From assembly GCA_016648135.1 (NCBI GenBank), contig JADDOH010005126.1, forward strand, positions 1 to 64,000: a DNA stretch of 64,000 nt, given 5' to 3'. Positions 54,646 to 64,000 of the stretch are shown in pieces. A program made the position numbers and the translations under genes. How positions within the stretch are numbered: position 1 is the first letter of the stretch; each line of letters starts with the position of its first letter. This stretch comes from Agrypnia vestita. Taxonomy: Eukaryota > Arthropoda > Insecta > Trichoptera > Phryganeidae. The notes under the pieces were generated by a model, which was not told the origin of the DNA, did not search any database, and saw only the letters and a list, made by a program, of their open reading frames with translations.

Positions 54646-55251
54646 AAGATTTATTCTTCAATAAATTTCTAGATAACATCTCAAATGTAAAGTATTTTTA
54701 AATTATGTATTTATTTATAAATTTATAAATAATAAATAAATGTAAAGGTTTTTATCATTTTATTTAACTTGTATTGAAACGAATGAATTTTTCGTAATCG
54801 ATTTGAGTTAGTGTAGTGATAGTCCAACGTTTTCCAAAAAAATAAGTCAGATATATTGAAAAAATTCAAACTTTGATGTCGCATATCTCCATAACTATTG
54901 ATATTAGGTCATGATAGCTTTCGACTCATAATCAAGGCAGGAATATAGTCCTGCGAGGTTATTAATGTTTTCCATATAACCCTGTACACATGTAATGATA
55001 TGTACCTAATATATTTTTTTATACACACATTACTGCTTTGTACTTATTTATATTTTTAATTTTTATACTCATATTTTAATGCTTATACCCAATACTTTCA
55101 CTGCTTATATATGTAGTTTATATTTATATTTTACTGCTTACACATGATATTGTTGTATATACCTACTTCTTTCTTTATTATATATAGAAAGAAGTATATA
55201 AAACAATATGTAAAAGCCTATAATGTGCGTAAACAAATAAATAATAAAATA

Positions 55252-55355
55252 TTTCTTTTTACATATAAGCACAAGTAGCGGTTTTACTTTCCCCGAAACT
55301 ATATTTCTTTTTACATATAAGCACAAGTAGCGGTTTTACTTTCCCCGAAACTATA
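55252..55355. repeat. Exact tandem duplication of 52 bp
   Basis: 55252-55303 and 55304-55355 are identical, containing ACATATAAGCACAAGTAGCG and ACTTTCCCCGAAACTATA. Perfect identity implies a recent event inside the hAT element. Confidence 0.95.
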
Positions 55356-55509
55356 TTCCTTCGAACTTCTTTAAATTTTAAAAATTAACGTAATAAAAAT
55401 AGCCAACGATAGTCCGCGTAACGAAGTTGATGCGTCAACTAGTTGACGAATTCAACTAGTTGATCGTCTCGTCGTTGGACGGACGTGGACGACCCATCCC
55501 TAGTTCCCA

Positions 55510-55815
55510 GAGCTTCTCTTCAAAGATTAACGCAGCAAAAATAACGTGTCATTCTTACATTCCACGAACCAACGACACTTCTTGTGATTTCATGTCAGTT
55601 GGACTAAGAGGGCGCAATATACAGCATACGAGAGCATAAAAGATCATGTACTCCAGTCGCTACCACCCTTGACTAGCGCCTGGTGCTAACTAGTTTATCG
55701 GAGCCTGTGTGTGTCATTTGTCTCAAAAAGTATACGATTTAATTCTACATTAGAAAAAGAAAAGAACGCCGCACTCTTCTATCCTCTTATATCTCCTAAA
55801 TTTTTATAATTTTTT
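55510..55815. other. Unassigned DNA, no gene seen
   Basis: 55590-55700 is GC-richer. Nothing recognisable. Confidence 0.4.
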
Positions 55816-55817
55816 TC

Positions 55818-55922
55818 ATTTGTTGAACCTCTTAACGGGGCCATTTTTTGGTATTAGGCTCATCTGATTATACCAGATCACATGCGTTTACCCCCTTGCC
55901 CTCTGATCCTGTTGCCTTCAGA
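55818..55922 (-). mobile_element. LINE-L fragment
   Basis: TTGAACCTCTTAACGGGGCC and TCTGATTATACCAGATCACA parallel TTGAGGCTTCTTACGGGACC and TCTGGTCGTGCCACG at 58570-58630. A short decayed piece. Confidence 0.55.
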
Positions 55923-55924
55923 AA

Positions 55925-56160
55925 TCAACTTTTTTCAATCAAATCAAATCAATCAAATCAAGAAATCAATTATACGTTTCAGATGAAAAACTATCTCGCC
56001 TTTTTTGCTTTCTTTACTTTATCATCCACGCTATAAATATAAAATGTCAGGGTGGAAAGCAAAAAAGTGAATTAGATATGAGGATAGGAACCACAAGCCA
56101 GGTAGCTCCATTCCTGTAATATCTCATACTTAGAATAGCGGAGCCCAGCCAACGAGCAAA
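55925..56160. other. Simple repeats and unassigned DNA
   Basis: AATCAAATCAAATCAATC-type repeats lie at 55936-55965. Confidence 0.4.
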
Positions 56161-56164
56161 ACTG

Positions 56165-56640
56165 GCATAATTCAAATCAAATCAGTATTCAGGCCAACCC
56201 TAGTGTACGGCCATGAGCACCGGATCTTGACTAAAAGAACCCGCTTAAGGCTACAGGCTGCCGAGATGGGATTTCTACGAGGGTAGGAGTAATCAGAAGG
56301 GACAAAATCAGAAATACTCAAATAAGAGTATGTCTCGAAGTAGAACCTTTATGGACGTTTATCGAGAAATCACAGTTACTGTGGCTGGGACATATCTTGC
56401 GGATGATGGCGGATAAGTCTATACAAATTGAATATTCCCGGCAAGACCAGAAGGCAAAAGACCTAGACTCTAGAAGAAGCTAACGGAAACAGTTGGAGGA
56501 CTGCTGCGAAGCGAGGTTGCAATGAAGTTGGGCTGATGTGGAAAGTAAAGCCCAAGATAGTATATATTGGAGTCTTCTGTGCAGTGCAGGGACCCCGACC
56601 CATTATGATAATGGGTAGAAAAATAAGAAGAAACTGTAAA
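56165..56640 (+). pseudogene. LINE-M reverse transcriptase C-terminal remnant
   Basis: RPTLVYGHEHRILTKRTRLR then LQAAEMGFLRG opens the piece, the conserved segment following the palm. GTKSEIL and SQLLWLGHILRM-like text follows in shifted frames. The end GGACCCCGACCCATTATGAT and GGGTAGAAAAATAAGAAG matches the family 3' end at 4262-4300. Stops and frameshifts are frequent. Confidence 0.75.
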
Positions 56641-56644
56641 TATA

Positions 56645-58455
56645 TTTAAATAATATAAATAAACATTCATTCCTGATTTGTTAATCATTTAATTTATCAC
56701 AAATAATTTTTCTACACACGGGATCGTACTGATTTCATTTCCACCGCATTAAGTATAATTCACAGACAAATTTTCGAGATGAGCTAGAAGTGTACAGGTA
56801 TTGATGAAAAACTGTATCACTGCATGAAACGGTGTAATAGCTCGTAAATAGCTCTGAATTTTCCTAAAACGTACAACTATGACCACATATGTACAATTCT
56901 GGTTGTAATATACTCCCGTATAAAACAGATTTTCTGGTTTTCATGTATCCCTAGGGGGTTGGGGATGTAAATTCTCCTGTAAAAGGCATGTTTTCCTTGA
57001 AGACAGGCTAACTAGGCCAGAACTCACACCCTCGACAATCTGGGTCAAACGAATCAGTATTGAGGGCGCTAAACGGTCAGAAGTCAGGGGAATATAAAGG
57101 TTGGATTCAAAAGCCTGCATTGACAATCATTTTATCGGAGAAGTTATTTAAAGATGCTAGTGAAGATATAAATAGTGCGTAGTGCTAAAATACAAAATCA
57201 AAATTGCGAGGTAATTTTTATAGCATCAGAATATATTCAATTATAAAATTGATACCGTTTTTAGATATTTTTATATAAGTTAAAAGGCAATTTTAAGTTT
57301 TAGATCTTATGTAGAGCAAAATATTTATTATATAAAGCGTATTTTTAACACATTATTTCTATAGAAAGTGAAACAGACAGCTAGGGACACCACAGACTTT
57401 GACACGAGTGAGGTACCTACGTTCGAAAATCTCCATATCAAATCAGTTTCAGTTTACATTTCCATTTCAACTTCCATAGACAAGTGGAAGACTCTCGAGT
57501 GATAAGTGCAAAATAAGTGAATTAATAAAATTAAATAATTTGAGTTACCCGTCATTAATACTGAGACGAGGCTAAAAAGAATCACGCACTCTTGTCAAGT
57601 TTAGTGACAGTTGTTTGAAGTTGTCACAACAAGTTGACACGTGAAAATACATAGGCATAGGCAAAATAACGTTCCTCACTACGCGACCCTCCCCTACTCT
57701 AATCGGTTTTATTTAGGTTACTTACTAATAACACCTGATGATGAGGGACTACCTTTCCAAAACTATTAGTGACAAAATAACTCACTTAATAGTATACCAG
57801 TACATCTGATATTACATTCCTTACTATCTAAAAATACTTTAAATTGCTTGGCCCTCGTTTTGTTAGCCCTTAAATTCCCACCTACAGGGAAAACAAGCGG
57901 AAAAACTTTAATGGGATATTTATTACCCCTTCCGATTTCACCACTCGGGAAAGTTCCCACACAAAGACAGGTCCGGATAAAAAATAAATAAGGCAATTTA
58001 AAGTTTGAAATTGGGTGACGGCGATGACGTTCCCCGTATCGCCCAGTTTCGTTTACGTTCAGAATGAAAGCAATTACTGTTTAGTTAATCTCTTGTCGCT
58101 AGCGTTAAAGATAACTCCGGTTAGCGGCTCAGGGATGGATGGCAGATTAATTATGAATGGCTTCAATTAAAAATTTGACTCATTTAACTCTAAATTTTCC
58201 CGAACCTCAGCGTAATATTCAGATTTGCACTGAAATTGAGCAGAATGTTTCGAATTTAGCGAAACATGGTGATAAAAAAATATCCCATGTTTTGTATTAT
58301 TAATGTAATTTGGCGTCAAAATTTTTCGTAATGATCATCAAATTAAGAAAAACATTGACCTCGTTATTTGTACGTGAATTTAATTATATTTTAAAATTTT
58401 TCATTTCATCGACAGGTGAAGTATCAAACTTTGATACTTTTTATTAAAAGTTTGA
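56645..58455. other. Unique DNA, weak signals only
   Basis: 57733-57770 contains CCTGATGATGAGGGACTACC followed by TTTCCAAAACTATTAG, which looks like a decayed hammerhead (GAAAC changed to AAAAC). 57900-58150 is GC-richer. No gene seen. Confidence 0.3.
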
Positions 58456-58459
58456 TAAC

Positions 58460-58930
58460 ACCTTACTTACTTATAATAAGCAGAGAGGACAGAGCGCCAC
58501 ACTCTGTCTGTACTGACATACAACTCTCGCCTCATCCACATTCATACATATTTGCATGCCAGCGTGCAAGTTGTTGAGGCTTCTTACGGGACCATCTTCC
58601 AGTACCTGGTTAATCTGGTCGTGCCACGTCTTCCGCGGTCGCCCTCTCTTTCTGGCACCGTCAACATTTGCGTTATATATTTTTCTTACCATTCCTTCCT
58701 CATTCATTCTTTCAACATTTCCAAACCGCCTGAGTGACTCTTTTTTAATTCTATTAATTATGCTAAGATTAGCTTTACATTCATTCCTAATATATTTATT
58801 CCTTACTCTATCATAAACGATTAGCCACACATACGTCTGAAGGATCTTATCTCCACTGCATTCAGTCTACTTTCATTCCTCTTCTGCCAGCTCTAGGCTT
58901 CACTTGCATACATCGAAATTGCAAAAAAAT
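58460..58930 (-). pseudogene. LINE-L C-terminal remnant (best copy)
   Basis: A 119-codon open frame (58471-58830) reads VRNKYIRNECKANLSIINRI, KKESLRRFGNVERMNEEGMV, then GRPRKTWHDQINQVLEDGPV and ICMNVDEARVVCQYRQS. This is the conserved LINE ending RLR..GHVERM...GRP...W.D.I. Upstream sequence to 58930 continues the similarity (LNAVEI, SEA-like) in other frames. No catalytic motif is left. Five other fragments of the family lie in the window. Confidence 0.8.
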
Positions 58931-59023
58931 GCTTATTTATCTCAGATGTTTGTGCACGTGCCAACTTTCTGGTACTGTTCTAAGATTATTTAAATCGTGG
59001 ATACTTTAGAAATTATCATTTAA

Positions 59024-59952
59024 CTAGCTGTCCTTACCCGGCGTTGCGCGGGTTAAGGATTAAGTTTAAAATAAATTTGTGAGGGTAAAGAAAGTTTCCA
59101 TTCGAATGGTATAGATTTGCATCGAAAATATTTAAGCGGAAGGGAAGGGTTAAAAGAATAGTGGGGAAATGTCGCATATGTTACCCGCCGACTTCCTAGC
59201 GAATAAGTTTCTGAATTCTGAGGTCCGATCGGCCGAAAGGTACAGATTTACCTAGAAAATATATCAGGGGAGTGGAAGGGTTAAAAGAATAGGAGGGAAA
59301 TGTCGCATGTATTATCTGTCAAGTCCTTAAAAATAAGTTTACTAATTTTGAGTCCGATCGGTCAAACGGTACACATTTGCATCGAAAATATATCAGCGGA
59401 GGGGAAGGGTTGAACGAATAGGGAGGAAATGTTGCCTATATTACCCGCCGAGTCCTAAAGAATAAGTTTTCAAATTTTGGGTCCGATCGATCAAACGGTA
59501 CAAATTTGCATTGAAAATATTTCAGAGGGAGGGGTAGGGGTATGAAAATAGGGAGGAAATGTTACTTATGTTACCCGCCAAGTCACAAAGAATAAGTTTC
59601 CAAATTTTGAGTCCGATCGGCCAGACGGTACATATTTGCATGGAAAATATGTCAGAGGGAGGGGAATAGGTATGAGAATAGGAAGAAAATGTTGCCTATG
59701 AAATGTTACGCACCGAGTCCTAAGGAATAAGATTCCAAATTTTGAGTTCGATCGGTCAAACGGTACATAATTGCATCGAAAATATATCAGCGGAGAGGAA
59801 GGGGTTAAATAATTGGGGGAAAATGTCGCCTTTGTTACCCGCCGAGTCCTAAAGCATAAGAATGCAAATTTTGAATCGAATCAGACAGACGGTGTGGATT
59901 TGTATAGAGAAAAGATAAACAGACAGACATTGAGTTTTATAGGTATCGATTT
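59024..59952 (+). repeat. 130-bp-unit dispersed element (longest copy)
   Basis: Starts CTAGCTGTCCTTACCCGGCG and TTGCGCGGGTTAAGGATTAA. It has about six tandem units with AATAAG landmarks near 59200, 59323, 59460, 59590, 59727 and 59856, and ends ACAGACATTGAGTTTTATAG then GTATCGAT. One unit carries a small extra duplication (CCTATGAAATGTTACGCACC). Same architecture as 19023-19823. Confidence 0.85.
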
Positions 59953-60099
59953 AAAATTGCTACAAAATAAAAGCCGGTTGATAATCTGTAAAAACACAAA
60001 TTTTCAGCGGTCGACACTGCCCAACAGCCTCTAATAGCAAAAGCAGTAGGTCTTTTTCCGTCAGTATCCTATAATACACATATCACTTTAAAATAAAAC

Positions 60100-60540
60100 G
60101 TAAATACGTCGATAGGCCGTGTCGCTCGCGAGTATTTACAGGGAAATAATGAAATGTGTCAGACAGCCTTCCCACGTTTGCGCCAAACCGGAAGCGGAAA
60201 GTCGACGTATCGGAATTGATAGATTGACAGAAAGATTCCATCATCAGCTCGGCGGGCGGCTCAGTCGCGGGTACTTCCTCACTCGATCACTTGCGCCCAC
60301 GCCTGGATCCGTGTCGCAGTTAGCTCCACGTACGTCTACGACTAAAGTACGGTATTTCCTTTTCATCTCCACTCGTACATTTTCCCCTATCTTCAATCCA
60401 TTTCTCTCCCTTATTCCCGATATTTTATTTGCTTTTTTCTCTGCTCTCGTTATTCCTTTATACCACTTAATTTTTTGCGGAGCCGTTAGGAAAAAGGAAA
60501 TTACTTATTCTTGTTGTGTTATATAATGCTATATTTCTTT
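60100..60540. other. GC-richer unique block, possible exon or promoter
   Basis: 60115-60350 is the most GC- and CpG-rich non-repeat stretch in the window and holds a 135-codon plus frame (60119-60526). The residues show no known domain and the second half turns hydrophobic through T-rich DNA. It contains an initiator-like CTCAGTCGCG. A 5' exon or regulatory island is possible but unproven. Confidence 0.25.
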
Positions 60541-60544
60541 TATA

Positions 60545-63500
60545 TTCCATTAATTTCACGTAAGAACAGATTTATTTTATTAGGGACGAGCAAAGAAGAT
60601 TAAGCATTACCGGTATCCATATTTTGCTGTGACTTATTATGTGGCTCTACAGTGGTTCTCAACAGTATACCGTAACACGTTGCAAAGACACAGTAACGAT
60701 CATATAATTTTATTACTTCATTATCAACATCACTATTTGACCGACGCAAGTCACCGAAATTAAGCAGGATGTAATACAGAAATGTAGATGTTGTGTATAT
60801 GGGAACGATTGCGTAGACTGTATATGACTTGGTAGGAGCGGGAAGCTCAACTTCCTTGTAGAATTCTACTACTTCCTCCAGTAAGACAAAAATGAATTTT
60901 AAGTCGAAAACTTTCAACACCCTTTTTACAACATTCCACGGTGCTCAGAAACCGATGAAAAGGTAGAACGATATGAATAATCATCCGATGGTGACGAAAA
61001 TGCTTCCAAAAACTGAAGGTCAATATTTGATGGTCAGTTAAGGTCGAACGATAAAAACTGTCTTACCGGTCGAGCTACAGTGTGATAAGATAGATACAAC
61101 GAAGAGGGAGAGGGGGGGGGGTCATGAACTTAATGCCAATCTTCATATAGGTTCGCCAACATTAATTCGAAACGAGCGTCATGCAGGGATGATTACCGAA
61201 CATTATTGGCTCTAAACCTTTCGGTGGGTTTTGGCCTCCTCAAGAGCTTTCGTTCATTGAAGATAAACATGCCTTTACTTTCATTGCTTGCCTGCTTAAA
61301 TTATTCAAGCTGTTGGTTGCTTTGGCTTAGACCAAGCTACAAGTCCCTGTTGGTCTAGTATTCAGGATCAATTTTACTCTCTGCATAGCTCAACCACAGT
61401 CACACGTCCAGGGTACGCTTGTTTGGGTGAGTCGATCAAATGTTGCAGACGCATACTAAGGTATTGAATTAGAGTTATAACTGGTCTTATAAACGTCTTA
61501 TCCAAAATAATAGAAATTCAAATATGTTTTTTTGTGTTTTAATGTGATGTGAGTAGATAACCCAGAGATTGAGGATTATTTTTCTAGGCTTTCCCAAACT
61601 CCTATGCTCTGTTGGTCTTAACATGGTCCCATAAAGCTAGATCCTATAATTATAGTATAATAAAGACGAAACTACTTTTATCAGTTCGTGATCACAGTAC
61701 GTTATATAGTGTTGTGTAAAGACAATGCTTAAACGTCATTGTGATCCCTCACTATCAAACACAAAAAAACAGGGACATAAAATGTACTACGAACAACTTT
61801 CATTACAAAGTATAGCGACTGTATTTTTGTTTCTGTTTATATATGATTTGTTCCTTTAAGAATTCGCTCTTAGTTTTGATAGAATTGTAATTAATACAAT
61901 TTGTAACGTTTCACGTCTGTAACGGTGTATTGTAGGTGAAGCTTTTTTTTTTTTTTGGAAGTTTGACTCGAAAGTTTAAAAGAGAAGGCTTTAAGAATAA
62001 GTTTTAAGAGCTTGAATGATTTTACTTTAAGTTTATTTATTAAAAGTCTAGTATATTATTTGTATATTCGTTGTGTGGTTTTGCAAGAATCATGTAGCTG
62101 GTGTGCAATATTTTTGTGTTATTTCCAATTTAGTTTGAAATCTATAAAATTTGAACTTGTATGCGTAGTGGCATAATTTAACGGAATATATGATACAATT
62201 GCACAAGAGTAAGAAATTGTTATGGCATATGTATTTTCTACCCTGTTTCACTTTCAGTTTGATCTTAGTAGTTTTCTTAACCGATTAAAGTAACATGTTT
62301 TTATAAGCGTATGTAATTTAGTAATGTTGGAGTATAATATAACATGAAATACATAAGAAACATATATTCATAATAATATTTTCATCTCTGTTACAAAAAC
62401 ATTGGTATAAGATACATTACTTTGGCCGTGGAATTTCGTATTTGTACAGAAGATATATTATTATCTTTGCTTTTGAAATCAAACAGTGGCCCTTCCTCGC
62501 GATATCCGGAACAATGAACTGAACGGGAGAAGGATCTCCACTCTCCTCTCCTTGTGATACAGTGTTAACCCGATAATGAAAATTATTAATTGAATTATAA
62601 TTTAAAATATTTTATATATAAAAAAAAACTATACACGTCAAAATTAATCGTATAAGAATAATCTCATATAGAAAAACAAATCTGCAAACCAATAAAGTAA
62701 AGAACTTAAAAATAAGTAAATCAAAAAAATAACGAAGACTTTGTAACTTTGTAGTATGTAAGTTAATTAGATATATGCAACTTAATTAAAATATTTTTTT
62801 GCATTTATTTTACGATAATTTTTTCCTTCGTTAAAAAATATTGTAATATAATAAATATTTTTTCATCACAAATGGTTCAAAACTAATATGCGTGGGTATT
62901 AATATTTACCCCGGTACTGTTAATTAATTCCCCAGTGTTGGGCAAAAATGAACACTCTGCCATTTTAGTTTGAATTGATTTTATTTTATTTAGTTTTTAT
63001 AATTGGCATGAATTTTTTGTGTTTTATGATATTTACCTAAATAACCATGCAATGTGCGCGACAAAAAATATTTTAGGTGTCTTTTGATTCAAATATGTTA
63101 TAGACTTTTTTTTGAAAAGTGTTAATTCGCCATTTTTTTATTGATGTTTTTAAAGAAATATTCTTTTTTAATGTAGGTGTATAATATTCTTTCAAATTAT
63201 TAACATTTATAATAGAATACAAATCAAAATTTAAAATTAATTAACAAAATTTAAATTTAATTACATTTATAATAGAAAAAAATCAAAATTTAAATTTAAA
63301 TTGTACTCAATTTTAGACCAGTTTTTATATATTCAGAAATTATATACTTTTGACAATTTTAGACAATATTTTTATTGAAAAATTTAAACATACTCAAAAT
63401 ATTCTGAAACGAATCACAAAATGATTCAACAAAATTGTAAAAACTTTTGAAAGAAGACGAATATGACCTCTCTAAATATTACTGAATGAATGGGTCTTAA

Positions 63501-64000
63501 AACTTGGATGAAAAACGAGTTACCTTGTGCGCTTCTGCCGAATATTACATTTCGGTACAATTTTGTATTTCGCCCTTTTATTTAAATCAATTTTTTAAAT
63601 TGGAAGCACGTCCGTTTTTTTAAAAATTTGCAAACTCAATATATTTTGAAATGGCGTGCATCTTTTTTTCACGTGAAGAAAACATGACGGGACAGGATGC
63701 ATGATATATCGAAATATCTTGAAATAAGCTTTAGATTGTGAAAAATTTTTAGATTTTTGATTTCATTTTGAAGTATCATTTTTCCAGCTCACCGGTTTTA
63801 TATTTCAAAATATTCATACTTTCAAAAAATTATGCATACTTTCAATATATTTAATTCTCAGTATTTATTTAAATAAGTTGAACATGGTAAATAATATGAA
63901 TAAATCCCATTTTTTCAGAATCTTCCGACGAGACTTACTTACGGATATGACATTTTTCTTCTTAAAAATATTTAAAAAATTAAAATTTTTTACGCAGGGT
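60545..64000. other. A+T-rich DNA with no supported gene
   Basis: The minus frame 60600-60920 (106 codons) has no recognisable motif. 63204-63296 is an imperfect direct duplication of an ACATTTATAATAGAA block. The remainder is low complexity, especially after 62580. Confidence 0.4.

Larger units (their letters stand above)
54388..55502. mobile_element. Non-autonomous hAT transposon with 68-bp terminal inverted repeats
   Basis: The terminal repeats 54388-54455 and 55435-55502 match over 68 bp with one difference. They start TAGGGATGGGTCGTCC and each contains two CAACTAGTTG palindromes. The flanks carry a perfect 8-bp duplication GTTCCCAG (54380-54387 and 55503-55510). The 8-bp duplication and the (C/T)AGGG.TGGG tip define hAT. 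The 1115-bp element encodes no transposase, so it depends on one in trans. Its interior holds a PLE family D piece, a LINE-like tail (AAAGCCTATAATGTGCGTAA) and a 52-bp tandem duplication. Confidence 0.92.

Noticed and set aside
57733..57770. CTGATGA...AAAAC hammerhead-like string
   Set aside because: The GAAA box is mutated, stems do not pair convincingly, and no PLE sequence adjoins it.
1..64000. CRISPR array, operons or other prokaryotic features
   Set aside because: No regularly spaced short repeats with unique spacers, no ribosome-binding-site-led gene clusters; composition and repeats are eukaryotic.

Overview
This window looks like intergenic or intronic DNA from a repeat-rich arthropod genome, most likely an insect. 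It is strongly A+T rich, has no bacterial-style gene packing, and I recognise no intact host protein-coding gene. Nearly everything interpretable is transposable-element debris. Long open frames are rare, and the protein-like stretches I recognise are all retroelement remnants. The species cannot be named from the sequence alone.

Layout. 1-6.4 kb: a foldback MITE, an LTR copy with a tRNA-derived SINE nested in it, a 130-bp-unit tandem element, LINE fragments, and an inverted-repeat element carrying a hammerhead-ribozyme-like motif (5081-5120). 6.4-16 kb: mostly unique A+T-rich DNA with two LTR remnants, the 3' end of a Penelope-like element (PLE) and one dispersed repeat. 16-21.7 kb: a Jockey/CR1-type LINE copy, a decayed BEL/Pao gag-protease, a long 130-bp-unit element, a solo LTR with perfect 5-bp target duplication (19859-20109), and a PLE remnant flanked by inverted copies of a hammerhead-bearing terminal repeat (20905-21625). 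21.7-28 kb: unique DNA, a larger LTR and a second LTR fragment. 28-36.5 kb: the densest transposon patch, with a complete SINE, a second near-identical LINE copy, several PLE terminal repeats, a 72-bp-arm foldback, a solo LTR, a MITE, and the best-preserved PLE endonuclease (GIY-YIG). 36.5-50 kb: LTR, MITE, PLE and LINE fragments. 50-60 kb: a LINE tail, a SINE, a non-autonomous hAT element with 68-bp terminal inverted repeats and 8-bp target duplication (54388-55502), and more LINE fragments plus a full 130-bp-unit element. 60-64 kb: a short GC-richer patch, then featureless A+T-rich DNA.

How the parts relate. At least six LINE-L fragments, four MITE copies, seven LTR-family pieces and three copies of one SINE show repeated colonisation by the same families. 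The main theme is the PLEs: I see four groups (called B, C, D and E here) plus one orphan motif (A). In groups B, C and D the terminal repeat reads like a minimal type I hammerhead ribozyme: CTGANGA, a short hairpin, GAAA, a palindromic stem III, then a U-H cleavage position. Hammerheads in PLE terminal repeats are an established phenomenon. What deserves a second look here is the density, the diversity, and the inverted-pair arrangement of these motifs. Family letters are my own labels for this window, and no database comparison was possible.
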